Shown in pieces: positions 1 to 6,869 of a DNA stretch of 28,466 nucleotides (its first letter is position 1; each line of letters opens with the position of its first letter). A program made the translations under genes and the position numbers. Below the pieces are notes generated by a model. That model did no database searches, was not told the origin of the DNA, and saw only the letters and a list, made by a program, of their open reading frames with translations. The stretch is from the NCBI GenBank assembly GCA_030830145.1, contig JAURNO010000040.1, positions 1 through 28,466 on the forward strand, written 5' to 3'. This DNA comes from Verrucomicrobiota bacterium. GTDB lineage: Bacteria; Verrucomicrobiota; Verrucomicrobiia; Opitutales; Seribacteraceae.

Positions 1-1
1 C

Positions 2-52
2 GCATTGGGAGTCGCTCCCGGCAACGTTCCCGGCACGAGCATGGCGGCGTAA
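2..52 (+). CDS. C-terminal end of an upstream gene (partial), possibly portal
   Basis: An open frame enters from the left edge and stops at the TAA at 50-52. The 16 residues visible end in GTSMAA. A strong SD sequence (AAGGAGG) for the next gene starts immediately after the stop, so this looks like a real gene end. In short-tailed phages with this gene order the gene before the small basic proteins and the scaffold is often the portal, so a portal C-terminus is an inference from position only. The residues themselves are not diagnostic. Confidence 0.5.
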   Translation, partial: ALGVAPGNVPGTSMAA

Positions 53-65
53 GGAGGAAAACAAA

Positions 66-164
66 ATGCCCGGATATCATGGAATGAAGAAAAAGATGCC
101 AAAGAAGAAAGCCGCTCCGAAAAAGCGGGTCATGCGGAAAGTTAAAAAGGGGAAAAGCTATTGA
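66..164 (+). CDS. Very small lysine-rich basic protein (32 aa)
   Basis: The ATG at 66 sits behind a near-perfect SD (AAGGAGG at 51-57). The product starts MPGYHGMKKKMPKKK and is roughly half Lys/Arg, with no hydrophobic core. Short proteins starting MPGY and continuing as poly-Lys recur in the head regions of aquatic short-tailed phages; their role is not established, and DNA or capsid association is an inference from charge. The stop overlaps a TTG start for the next gene (TTGA), which suggests translational coupling. It is too short for most gene callers. Confidence 0.7.
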   Translation: MPGYHGMKKKMPKKKAAPKKRVMRKVKKGKSY

Positions 165-340
165 AGGGGGTTAACCATTACACCCGAGACGGGAAAGTTT
201 GGACCCGTGGGATGCATAAGATGAAGAATGGGAAATTGCATTCGGGCAAGACTCACACGGCTTCCAGCAAACCCCTTTTCCATTTTGGCGAATTGTCTCA
301 AAAAGCCCAAAAATTTGCCCGCTCTCAGAGGAGAAAGTGA
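161..340 (+). CDS. Small basic head-region protein (59 aa), TTG start
   Basis: The frame opens with TTG at 161, overlapping the previous TGA by four bases, and ends at TGA 338-340. The product includes HYTRDGKVWTRGMHKMKNG and then LHSGKTHTASS, a pattern I associate with small uncharacterised phage proteins between portal and scaffold. It is rich in Lys, His and Ser and has no membrane segment. No in-frame ATG lies before codon 18, and starting there would lose the conserved-looking N-terminus, so TTG with coupling is preferred. Function is unknown; a minor virion or DNA-associated role is inferred from charge and position. Confidence 0.7.
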   Translation: MKGVNHYTRDGKVWTRGMHKMKNGKLHSGKTHTASSKPLFHFGELSQKAQKFARSQRRK

Positions 341-591
341 TGCCGAAGGGAATCCCCAAGAAAGTAAATAGTCCTCGACGAATCCGTGCGGGCGAGCCCG
401 GCCACGGGAAGAAGAAGTTCGTCGTCTTGGCCTCGGAAGGTGGGAAGACGAGAACGATTCGTTTTGGGGATGCGAACATGAAGATTCGCAAATCCAACCC
501 GAATGCCCGCAAATCTTTTCGGGCAAGGCACAAATGCGATCAGAAGAAATCGAAACTCACGGCAGGGTATTGGTCCTGCAAGAAATGGTAA
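340..591 (+). CDS. Small basic protein (83 aa)
   Basis: The ATG at 340 overlaps the previous stop as TGATG and follows a purine-rich stretch (CAGAGGAGAAAG), a good SD. The product is strongly basic. It has an N-terminal PKGIPKKVNSPRRIRAGEPG, a middle KTRTIRFGDANMKIRK, and a C-terminal motif with Cys-His-Cys-Trp residues (RARHKCDQKK and AGYWSCKKW). The same C-terminal signature (basic, SFRARHxC then YWSCKxW) occurs in short proteins of many phages and some giant viruses; its function is unknown to me. The paired Cys residues could bind metal or form a disulfide. It belongs to the run of tiny basic head-module genes. Confidence 0.75.
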   Translation: MPKGIPKKVNSPRRIRAGEPGHGKKKFVVLASEGGKTRTIRFGDANMKIRKSNPNARKSFRARHKCDQKKSKLTAGYWSCKKW

Positions 592-592
592 T

Positions 593-943
593 ATGCCGAA
601 AGACGCCTGCTATAAAAAAGTAAAAGCTCGAGTAAAGGTTTTCCCTTCCGCTCGAGCCTCTCAACAAATCGCCCAATGCCGCAAGGCCAAGGGACAAGTT
701 CGCAAGACCAAAGCGGGTTCGTCGTTGAAACGCTGGGGAGCCGAGAAGTGGGAAGACACTCGAACGGGCAAGCCGTGCGGACAGGGCAAGTCGAATGAAT
801 ATTGCCGGCCGACCAGGCGAGTCTCGAGCAAGACTCCCGTGACCAAGTCGGAAATGACCAAGAGTCAATTGAAGAGAAAGAAGGCTGAGAAGAGCAAGGT
901 CGGCATGGGTAGGAAGGTCAAACCCGTAAGGAGGAAGAAATGA
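593..943 (+). CDS. Basic head-module protein (116 aa)
   Basis: An upstream in-frame start at 503 would overlap the previous gene by about 90 bases. The ATG at 593, one base after the preceding stop, gives MPKDACYKKVKARVKVFPSA, a typical N-terminus for a family seen in phages and giant viruses (YKKVKxRxKVFPSARAS, then QCRK). Next comes SLKRWGAEKWEDTRTGKPCG, then a Lys/Arg-rich tail ending KPVRRKK. The overall charge is very positive. The stop overlaps the next start (ATGA). Function is unknown; it may bind DNA or RNA in the virion. The product name rests on pattern memory only. Confidence 0.7.
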   Translation: MPKDACYKKVKARVKVFPSARASQQIAQCRKAKGQVRKTKAGSSLKRWGAEKWEDTRTGKPCGQGKSNEYCRPTRRVSSKTPVTKSEMTKSQLKRKKAEKSKVGMGRKVKPVRRKK

Positions 944-1158
944 CTTTACCCGAAGCATTGTTAAGCCTCAAAGGCCGAGATGATTTCAACGTCGTCCGCC
1001 GATTTATCGAGGAACAAAAAGAGTTTTGCCTGACCGACTTTCAAGACCCCGAGTTGATCGACAATCCAAGTAAGCTTGCTCGTTTGGCCGGCGAGATCGG
1101 TGGCTTGGTTCGGATTGTCGAAGCTCTGAAAGACCCCGATGAAGCCGACCCCGCATGA
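940..1158 (+). CDS. Small hypothetical head-module protein (72 aa)
   Basis: The start overlaps the previous stop as ATGA, and a strong SD (GTAAGGAGG at 927-935) precedes it. The product is mainly helical and acidic. It contains DDFNVVRRFIEEQKEF and then LIDNPSKLARLAGEIGGLV, which resembles small phage proteins of the head/packaging region that count NP-x-KLARLAGEI in their second half. No catalytic motif is seen. It may be a small packaging or scaffold accessory protein, but this is inferred from position. Confidence 0.65.
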   Translation: MTLPEALLSLKGRDDFNVVRRFIEEQKEFCLTDFQDPELIDNPSKLARLAGEIGGLVRIVEALKDPDEADPA

Positions 1159-1321
1159 GCAATTCAAGCGGGCTCATCGGGCTTTGTTGAACCGTTGGAT
1201 CGAAGAGAGTGACATTGAAGACGTCGAACTTGCCAAGATAGCGCTTGCCGACGTCAACGAGTGGCTTGACGAGGAGAACGTTGAGTTCGAGGCCGACTTC
1301 GATCTCGATGATGAAACTTAA
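1139..1321 (+). CDS. Small acidic hypothetical protein (60 aa)
   Basis: The ATG at 1139 lies inside the last 20 bases of the previous gene, and the frame ends at TAA 1319-1321, overlapping the start of the nuclease gene. The product is helical at first (FKRAHRALLNRWIEESD) and then very acidic (LDEENVEFEADFDLDDE). The charge contrasts sharply with the basic proteins upstream. Overlap on both sides fits a coupled operon. No family is recognised. Confidence 0.6.
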   Translation: MKPTPHEQFKRAHRALLNRWIEESDIEDVELAKIALADVNEWLDEENVEFEADFDLDDET

Positions 1322-1709
1322 ATCGATTGCCCTCGGGGCATTGTACGAATCGGAATTCGAGGCCGAAGCTTTGAGACGTGGATTCGTTCCTCACCGGCCT
1401 GCCTATCCAAAGGAGTGGGACTTTTTGGTGGAATGTCCAAAAGGCTTTTTGAAGGTTCAAGTCAAAGGGACTTCGGTGGAGGACAAAGATTCGTTCAAGA
1501 TCATGACCGCATCGGGTCGAAGGAAGAAAAAAGTGATTGGTGAAGAGGTGGACGTCATCGCTTGCTGGGTCGATCCCGTCCGGGTCTGGTATTTGATCCC
1601 AACCTCGTCCAAGCCGACCGTCACGGTCCGACTGTTCGCAACCAATCCCCGGTCTTCGAGCAAATACGAAAAGTATCGGGAGAATTGGTCGCCATTTTAC
1701 GCTCACTAG
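1308..1709 (+). CDS. PD-(D/E)XK-type small nuclease
   Basis: Two adjacent ATG codons (1308 and 1311) are possible starts; the frame runs on upstream but without a better start. The 133-residue product shows the layout of a minimal PD-(D/E)XK fold: a helix with acidic residues (YESEFEAEALRRG, residues 13-25), then WDFLVE with Asp38, then FLKVQVKG with Gln51 and Lys53 as the (E/Q)xK motif. The C-terminal SKYEKYRENW is typical of the I-Ssp6803I-like or archaeal-resolvase-like nucleases found in phages. It should cut DNA in a metal-dependent way. It sits in the head module, not the replication block, so it could be a free-standing homing endonuclease or a packaging/junction nuclease. Confidence 0.7.
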   Translation: MMKLKSIALGALYESEFEAEALRRGFVPHRPAYPKEWDFLVECPKGFLKVQVKGTSVEDKDSFKIMTASGRRKKKVIGEEVDVIACWVDPVRVWYLIPTSSKPTVTVRLFATNPRSSSKYEKYRENWSPFYAH

Positions 1710-1813
1710 CTCGTAAAAAATTTTTCCGACCCCCCTTTATTTTGAAGATGGCGGACCAACAGGCCCGCAGAAAAATCAAAACGGGAGTGCGAACCCGGTA
1801 AACGCAGGAAAAT

Positions 1814-2827
1814 ATGGCAGAGACAGTTACGACCGAGGCTCCGGGTACAACGGGGGCAGAAATAGAAACGCAGGGACCAATTACCAATCTCGAGCAATTG
1901 ACGGCATCGTTCGTTGAGAAAGTCGAGGAAAGTGAGGAAGCCCAACAGGAAGCCGAAGCATCGGCCGAGTCCGAGACTCTAGTCGAAGCAGATGCGGAAT
2001 CCACCAGGAAAGACGTTCTTTTACAGTCAACTGAGGAATCGGAAGAGGAATCGGAGGAAGAAATAGTTGAGGAGGAGGAAGAAGCCGAAGAGGCCGAAGC
2101 CGAGCCCCCCAAGGCAGTAGGCAAATTGCTCAAGCAGGTCAATAAACTGACAGCACGGGCGAAATCCGCAGAGGAGAATGCCGAAGCGTTGAGGGCCGAG
2201 ATCGAAGCTTTGAAAGCCAATCCACAAACCGCCGCCGAACCGACAAAGCCAGAGCTCGAGAAGATCAAGACCTTTGAAGAGTTGGAATCTTTGCGAAAAG
2301 AAGCTTTGGCGGCCAAGAGGTGGAGTCTCCAGCACATCGGCAAAGATTACGTTGAGGTCGATGGAAAGGAATATTCGGATGACGACATTCGGAGAATATT
2401 GACTCAAGCCGAAGACTATCTGACCGAGAAGATCCCTGAGCGGGCTCAATATCTTCAGTCTGAAGCCCAATGGGCTCAAGACACTCTGGCGACTCATCCG
2501 TGGATCAAGGAAAGCGAAGGCTTTGAGAGTCGAAAAGAAATTTTCGATCAAATCAAAAGCCAATACTCAAAACTCCTTGCATCACTCCCGAACGGCGATT
2601 TTGTAGCGGCCACCCTCACTAGAGGAGTCGAAGCAATACAAGCGGAGAATGCGAAAGCAACCAAGGCACCGGCCAAGAAAAAGGTCAAAGCCCCTCCGCC
2701 AAGCCAAATCGGAGATTCCAGCCCACCCGTCCAAACGGCGGCCACTCGAGCGACTGTTGAGAAATCGAAAATTCTGGAGCGTAAACGACTCTCGGAAAAC
2801 GATCTTGCCGCATTTCTTGCGGATTAG
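1814..2827 (+). CDS. Capsid scaffolding protein
   Basis: This 337-residue protein lies directly before the major capsid gene, the classic scaffold position, and has scaffold-like composition. It has a long Glu/Ala-rich disordered N-terminal part (about residues 35-105, including an EEEEEAEEAEAE run), coiled coils (about 108-160 and 170-185), a middle region with DGKEYSDDDIRRILTQAEDY (about 188-207), a Lys/Ala/Pro-rich linker (about 275-300) and a short helical C-terminal tail ending DLAAFLAD that may contact the capsid protein. The start follows GCAGGAAAAT, an acceptable SD. Scaffolds direct procapsid assembly and leave before or during DNA packaging. Sequence identity to a named scaffold is not claimed. 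Confidence 0.8.
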   Translation: MAETVTTEAPGTTGAEIETQGPITNLEQLTASFVEKVEESEEAQQEAEASAESETLVEADAESTRKDVLLQSTEESEEESEEEIVEEEEEAEEAEAEPPKAVGKLLKQVNKLTARAKSAEENAEALRAEIEALKANPQTAAEPTKPELEKIKTFEELESLRKEALAAKRWSLQHIGKDYVEVDGKEYSDDDIRRILTQAEDYLTEKIPERAQYLQSEAQWAQDTLATHPWIKESEGFESRKEIFDQIKSQYSKLLASLPNGDFVAATLTRGVEAIQAENAKATKAPAKKKVKAPPPSQIGDSSPPVQTAATRATVEKSKILERKRLSENDLAAFLAD

Positions 2828-2875
2828 ATGTCAAAAAAATCTAACAAAATTTAAAATCTTAAAAATCTTATAACA

Positions 2876-3898
2876 ATGGCTATTGCAACATCTTACAACG
2901 TAGTAAGCACCAAAGGTGCGCGAGAGAACCTCGAAAATATTTTAAAAACCGTTTCTCCGCACGAAACTCCAATTTTCAGCACGATCCCTCAATCCGCCGC
3001 TCCCAAAGCGACTCTTAACGAATGGCTAGTAGACAGCCTTGCCGACCCCGTTGGATCGGGTGGAAACATTGACGGGGTTGACTTGACCATTTCCGACGCC
3101 GCCAACCTAATCGACACTCGTGCTCGCTTGTCTAACCGCGTCGCTACATTGCGTGACATCTTCGCAGTATCGCGCCAGGCTCAAATGGTTGACGTCGCTC
3201 CTGGCGGCTCGCTCTTTGCGGCTTCCAAAGCGAAGTCCCTCATTCAGTTGAAAAACTCACTTGAAGTGGCAATCGCATCGGGCAACGATCAGTCCGCAGG
3301 AACTTCTTCCGCTGGCGCGAAGATGGCGGGGCTTGGAATTTGGTCCAACCCAACCGCAACCGGCAACACCTTCGACACTTCCCTCAAGCAGGGCTTCCGT
3401 GCCGTTAGTGGCTCCCGTGTTTCGCTCGCCAGCTTGACCGAATCCGCTTTCCGTGGACTTCTCCAGGCTGTTTATACCGCATCTGGCTCGAAAGGAAGTT
3501 TTCGACTTTTTGCAGGACCGGCCGCTGTAAATAAAATCACGGATTACACCCGTTCCACGACCGCAAATGGAAACTTCAATTTTGATCAAAACGTTTCCGA
3601 TGGTAGCTTGAGGCTGAGTGTCGTACAGTATATCTCGGACTATGGGACGGTAGAAATCCTACCGGATCTTTGGCTTGGTAGAAATGACTCGGGCGCAAGT
3701 GGAACGGACACGGCTCTTGGCACGGTTAACACCGACCGGGCTTATCTCCTGCCCACCGACGATACCGTGTCGCTCAAGTTCCTCGAAGGCATAACCGTCC
3801 AGGATCTTCCAGACAACGGAGCCGGCCAACGCGCCTTCTCTGAGTGCATGGCGACGATACGAGTCAGTAACCCCCGTGCCTTGGGTTCAATCGTTTGA
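2876..3898 (+). CDS. Major capsid protein (DUF5309-like, HK97-fold inferred)
   Basis: The 340-residue product begins with a short N-arm followed by ARENLENILKTVSPHETP and then FSTIPQSAAPKATLNEWLVD, the hallmark opening of the DUF5309/SU10-type capsid family as I remember it. Length, position after the scaffold, and the C-terminal RAFSECMATIRVSNPRALGS also fit. These proteins build the icosahedral shell; an HK97 fold is inferred from the family. The 48 bases before the ATG are AT-rich and show no SD sequence, unusual for the most abundant virion protein; an A/U-rich S1-type leader may replace it. Codon choice is more C/T-ending than in neighbours, consistent with high expression. Two terminator hairpins follow. 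Confidence 0.85.
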   Translation: MAIATSYNVVSTKGARENLENILKTVSPHETPIFSTIPQSAAPKATLNEWLVDSLADPVGSGGNIDGVDLTISDAANLIDTRARLSNRVATLRDIFAVSRQAQMVDVAPGGSLFAASKAKSLIQLKNSLEVAIASGNDQSAGTSSAGAKMAGLGIWSNPTATGNTFDTSLKQGFRAVSGSRVSLASLTESAFRGLLQAVYTASGSKGSFRLFAGPAAVNKITDYTRSTTANGNFNFDQNVSDGSLRLSVVQYISDYGTVEILPDLWLGRNDSGASGTDTALGTVNTDRAYLLPTDDTVSLKFLEGITVQDLPDNGAGQRAFSECMATIRVSNPRALGSIV

Positions 3899-3902
3899 TT
3901 TC

Positions 3903-3924
3903 CGCTAATTCACTTAGCGTTTTA
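3903..3924 (+). terminator. Intrinsic terminator 1 after the capsid gene
   Basis: CGCTAA (3903-3908) and TTAGCG (3914-3919) form a perfect 6-bp stem around a 5-base loop, followed by GTTTTATT. It lies a few bases after the capsid stop. The stem is short, so efficiency alone is doubtful, but it stands in tandem with a much stronger hairpin. Confidence 0.5.
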
Positions 3925-3935
3925 TTGGTTGTTTT

Positions 3936-3980
3936 GGGGAGCCGGTTTAGATGGGGTAGCCGGCTCCCCTTTTCTTTTTA
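3936..3980 (+). terminator. Strong intrinsic terminator 2 after the capsid gene
   Basis: GGGGAGCCGG (3936-3945) pairs perfectly with CCGGCTCCCC (3960-3969) around a 14-base loop, followed at once by a T-run (3970-3979, TTTTCTTTTT). This is a textbook rho-independent terminator. It would end the head transcript after the capsid gene or reduce read-through into the tail genes, setting the ratio of capsid to tail proteins. Confidence 0.92.
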
Positions 3981-3987
3981 AAGAAGC

Positions 3988-4296
3988 ATGAGTCTCAATA
4001 TAATAGTCAAAGGTGGGAAACGAAGTGGTGGAACGTCGGCTGAAGAGATGGCCCGCTATCTAGCCAAAAAAGTTGAGCGTCAAGCCGAGTATGAAAAAGC
4101 CGGCTATAGGGAGAGAGCATTGAAAGCCCGAAAGTATGGTCAATCGGTTGGCGGCGGGAAAAACTTTCGTGCTGTCCGTTCAGTCGATTTAGCCACTTAC
4201 ATGAGGCACGAACAGGAACGGCCTGGATGCATGTCCGACCCAGAATACTCGAGGGACTTTGCTAAAGCGAATCCTGAAACGGTCATCGGTAGTTAA
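3988..4296 (+). CDS. Hypothetical protein between capsid and adaptor genes (102 aa)
   Basis: The ATG at 3988 follows AAAGAAGC, a weak SD, directly after the terminator. The product starts with a Gly/Lys-rich strand (VKGGKRSGGTS), has a long charged helix (EEMARYLAKKVERQAEYEKA) and ends with VRSVDLATYMRHEQERPGC and SRDFAKANPE. Small proteins with this kind of ending occur between capsid and connector genes of short-tailed phages, but I know no defined role. Its TAA overlaps the next ATG by one base. Confidence 0.65.
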   Translation: MSLNIIVKGGKRSGGTSAEEMARYLAKKVERQAEYEKAGYRERALKARKYGQSVGGGKNFRAVRSVDLATYMRHEQERPGCMSDPEYSRDFAKANPETVIGS

Positions 4297-4922
4297 TGAG
4301 AACGGTCACTTACGACGAACTCAAATCCCGCTTCACTTCGGCCATAGGAGTGGACCAGCTTTTGGCTTCGGAGGAGACTGCATTCAAGAACAGCTTGAAC
4401 GATCGGGTCAAGGGTGCATGGACGAGAGCACAATGGCCCGAATTGATGACGGTGGTTGAGCTTTCGGTTGCCGCTACGACTACGCCGGTTGCGGCCGACA
4501 AAGCTGTTCAGATCGACAACTCTTCGGTCCTCGATGTGTTCGGCGTCTACGACAAGAATCCGTACACTGATCGCACGGCCGTTCAACTCGATTATCGCTT
4601 GGTCAACGGATACATCGTTTTACCGGCCGAATCCTCGGCCACTTCCATTTTCGTAGTGGGCAATCAAGTCCCTCCGAGCGACTATGGAGATGGCACGACG
4701 ACCCTCCCTCGATTCCTCGAAAGGTACCTCGTTTTAGCCTGCGTCTCCGATTGGTATAAGGCCGATGGAATGCTCGAGAAGAGTCTGGCCGAGGAGGCTG
4801 TTGCCGAAGAAACCTTGGCCTTGGAAATTGATCGGGTCGAGCGTCTCGAGGGCATGAACAAAATCACAATCCAAACTTACCCGAGCTATACGCTTGGAGT
4901 ATCAATTTTGCAAACAACATAA
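4296..4922 (+). CDS. Head-tail adaptor protein (T7 gp11-like position)
   Basis: The 208-residue product has the length and placement of the ring-forming adaptor (tail tubular protein A) of short-tailed phages: after capsid, before fibre and nozzle. A long N-terminal helical part (TYDELKSRFTSAIG, then FKNSLNDRVKGAWTRAQWPE, residues about 4-49) leads into a strand-rich centre (about 50-140) and a C-terminal helical pair with FLERYLVLACVSDWYKADG and EEAVAEETLALEIDRVE. The helical bundle with a beta insertion is how such adaptors look. The start overlaps the preceding stop and has no SD, so coupling is likely. The call rests on position and architecture; no diagnostic motif is present. Confidence 0.6.
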   Translation: MRTVTYDELKSRFTSAIGVDQLLASEETAFKNSLNDRVKGAWTRAQWPELMTVVELSVAATTTPVAADKAVQIDNSSVLDVFGVYDKNPYTDRTAVQLDYRLVNGYIVLPAESSATSIFVVGNQVPPSDYGDGTTTLPRFLERYLVLACVSDWYKADGMLEKSLAEEAVAEETLALEIDRVERLEGMNKITIQTYPSYTLGVSILQTT

Positions 4923-4929
4923 AAATATC

Positions 4930-5199
4930 ATGGGCTTATCAGGAGTAAATATTCTTAACAGCATGGGCGCCAACGGTTGTGTCTATGTAAATGACACGGT
5001 TGCGAGAACCAACGGAACGGACGGCTTCACGGCGATCCAATTCACCGAGGACTCGGTCTTGGGTGCGATAACAGGAAAGATGGACGACTCGGCGGATCTC
5101 ATTAGCGATGCAACGGTCTTTAGCCAAGGTCAAGTTATCTATTGCCCGACAACTTCGGTTCAACTCACATCAGGTGCGGCCATTCTTTACAAGGCGTAA
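4930..5199 (+). CDS. Small virion-associated protein (89 aa), strand-rich
   Basis: An upstream ATG in frame (4894) would overlap the adaptor; the ATG at 4930, eight bases after its stop, gives a normal-looking start. No SD is visible (AAAAATATC precedes). The product has an N-terminal Ser/Gly/Asn segment, then FTAIQFTEDSVLGAIT, and ends with VIYCPTTSVQLTSGAAILYK. This is a pattern common in small phage proteins located near capsid or tail genes; a decoration or tail-tip role is possible but unproven. Predicted mostly beta. Confidence 0.65.
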   Translation: MGLSGVNILNSMGANGCVYVNDTVARTNGTDGFTAIQFTEDSVLGAITGKMDDSADLISDATVFSQGQVIYCPTTSVQLTSGAAILYKA

Positions 5200-5205
5200 T
5201 AGAAA

Positions 5206-5346
5206 ATGCCGGTCTTAGGGTTACTTTTACACATTGGGGACTCGGACGCCGACGGGGCGGTCGGTCCACCGATTGACGGAGCATTGCGGGCCGAGAGTGG
5301 CCCATTTTTAAACTGCGAGGACGGTAGTATTCTCGCCTTCGATTAA
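5206..5346 (+). CDS. Small hypothetical protein (46 aa)
   Basis: This ORF fills the gap between two tail genes: it starts six bases after one stop and ends nine bases before the next ATG. The product begins MPVLGLLLHIGDSDADGAVG and ends NCEDGSILAFD. The ending resembles the short ENGSILxxE strand motifs in small phage tail-fibre-associated proteins. No SD is obvious (TAATAGAAA). The fit into the gap and the phage-like ending favour a real gene; function is unknown. Confidence 0.5.
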   Translation: MPVLGLLLHIGDSDADGAVGPPIDGALRAESGPFLNCEDGSILAFD

Positions 5347-5355
5347 GGTTAAACA

Positions 5356-6639
5356 ATGGCAAACAAAAAGATTTCAGCACTTGATGCGTTAGGCGGAACA
5401 CCCGCCAATGACGACATCATTCCAATCACGGATATCTCGGATACTACGGGGTCCGCTCAAGGCACGACTAAAAAAGTCACCGTTGCCAATTTGATGGCGG
5501 CGGCGTCAGGCGGCGATTTACTCGCTAGTAACAACCTGAGCGACTTGGACAACGCCTCGACCGCCCGAACAAATTTAGGATTGGGAACAGCGGCGACTTC
5601 AGCAAGTACAGACTTTAGCCCAGCGTTTTTCTCACTCGTTTCCGAAACGACCACCGCGCGAACACTTGCCGACGGTGATAATGGAAAAGTGATTGTTTGT
5701 TCAAATTCTTCGGCGACTACAATCACGATCCCCAGCGGACTTAGTTCGGGATTCGGATGCACAATCGTTCAAAGCGGAACGGGCGTTGTTTCAATCGAAG
5801 GCTCAGGTGCATCAGTTTACGGATTCGGAAACAAAACCGCAACCGCTGGCCAATACGGCTCGGTAAACGTTTACAATACGGCATCAAATAATTATGTACT
5901 CGAAGGAGACACGCAGGTTCCGCCTTTCGTTAACACTTACAGTTTGGACTTCGACGGGGCAAACGACTACGTCGATGCGGGGTCAAGCCCGTCTTCACTA
6001 ACTGTAGAAGGTTTATCTGCGTGGTTCAGACCTGATGTCGCTTACGGGTCAGGTACGGCTACTTTTCTCCTCAGTTTCGGCACTGCTGATACGGGAATTG
6101 TATTGGGTGGAGACCTGTTCGGACCACTTAGTGACACGGTAATCACAGCTGTTAACCAAAACCATTTATGGGCTTACACAGGGAGCGGTGTTACAATTTC
6201 TGCAAACACTTGGCATCATTTGGGGGTTCGTTGGGAATCCTCGAGCAGTTCTACCAATTCAGGGAATGCAGGTTACGACATTTATTTGGACGGTACGAAA
6301 GTAGGTAACTCATTTGGAACTTACACTTCGGGCATTGGTTCCAAGATTGCGACGACCCGAATTACCGCAGGAGCTAGAAACAGAAGCGGAACTATAGGCA
6401 CTTACTTTTTCAACGGGGAAATCGACGAGTTTGGGATCTTTACGTCTGCAATTTCAGAAGCGGATTTAATCGCAATATATAACAGCGGAACGCCCACCAG
6501 TCTGAACGACTACAATCCTGCGCTTTGGTGGCGAATGGGAGACAATGACGGGGGAACAGGTACGACCATAACTGACCAAGGATCGGGTGGTAATGACGGG
6601 ACGGTTAACGGAGCCACATTTGTAACGCAAACGCCATGA
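5356..6639 (+). CDS. Tail fibre / receptor-binding protein with LamG domain
   Basis: The 427-residue product is modular. Residues 1-50 carry KKISALDALGGTPANDDIIP and KKVTVANLM, a common phage fibre anchor. About 55-80 have LASNNLSDLDNASTARTNLG, a classic fibre repeat. About 95-185 form a beta-rich region (GKVIVCSNSSATTITIPSG). From about 195 to the end is a concanavalin-like LamG/laminin-G-3 domain: YSLDFDGANDYVDAG, HHLGVRWES, YDIYLDGTKVG, FFNGEIDEFGIF and ALWWRMGD. LamG domains bind glycans, so this is a likely host-recognition protein. The LamG part is more AT-rich than the nozzle gene downstream, which fits domain exchange. No SD precedes the ATG (GGTTAAACA). Confidence 0.8.
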   Translation: MANKKISALDALGGTPANDDIIPITDISDTTGSAQGTTKKVTVANLMAAASGGDLLASNNLSDLDNASTARTNLGLGTAATSASTDFSPAFFSLVSETTTARTLADGDNGKVIVCSNSSATTITIPSGLSSGFGCTIVQSGTGVVSIEGSGASVYGFGNKTATAGQYGSVNVYNTASNNYVLEGDTQVPPFVNTYSLDFDGANDYVDAGSSPSSLTVEGLSAWFRPDVAYGSGTATFLLSFGTADTGIVLGGDLFGPLSDTVITAVNQNHLWAYTGSGVTISANTWHHLGVRWESSSSSTNSGNAGYDIYLDGTKVGNSFGTYTSGIGSKIATTRITAGARNRSGTIGTYFFNGEIDEFGIFTSAISEADLIAIYNSGTPTSLNDYNPALWWRMGDNDGGTGTTITDQGSGGNDGTVNGATFVTQTP

Positions 6640-6869
6640 GAAAATATACAATAGCAAATTCATCGGAAATTCCAAATTTCAATTTCTCCGAACTCGTAGA
6701 CATTGATGAGAGTCACAGTCGAAAAAGCGTGGACGGGTCAAAAGTTCTCGCACGATTTGAAGGATCGACCCCTAACTTTCTTGAAGGCAAAACTCAATAC
6801 GACCATTCGGAAATTCTAACAATACTCGCAGGGTCCGAATGGACCGACCCGAACCCTCCGGGTGGATGA
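6636..6869 (+). CDS. Small hypothetical protein (77 aa) after the LamG fibre
   Basis: The start overlaps the fibre stop as ATGA, so translation is probably coupled. The product has IPNFNFSELVDIDESHSRKS, then SKVLARFEGSTPNFLEGK and a C-terminal ILAGSEWTDPNPPGG. No membrane segment or known motif is seen. Small genes directly after fibre genes often encode fibre-assembly factors or minor tail parts, but this is only positional. Its last bases overlap the start of the lipoprotein gene. Confidence 0.6.
   Translation: MRKYTIANSSEIPNFNFSELVDIDESHSRKSVDGSKVLARFEGSTPNFLEGKTQYDHSEILTILAGSEWTDPNPPGG

Noticed and set aside
1748..1801. A 17-codon frame (MADQQARRKIKTGVRTR) in the gap before the scaffold gene
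   Set aside because: The only SD-like bases touch the ATG directly; too short and without overlap signals, so probably chance. The 104-base gap otherwise shows only a short A/T palindrome (AAAAATTTTT).
1621..2343. A 240-codon minus-strand frame opposite the scaffold gene
   Set aside because: Its Ser/Ala-rich product is the reflection of Glu/Ala-rich codons in the scaffold; no independent start signals are seen.
2828..2854. An eight-codon leader frame (MSKKSNKI) before the capsid gene
   Set aside because: No SD and no attenuator hairpin between it and the capsid start; likely chance in AT-rich DNA.
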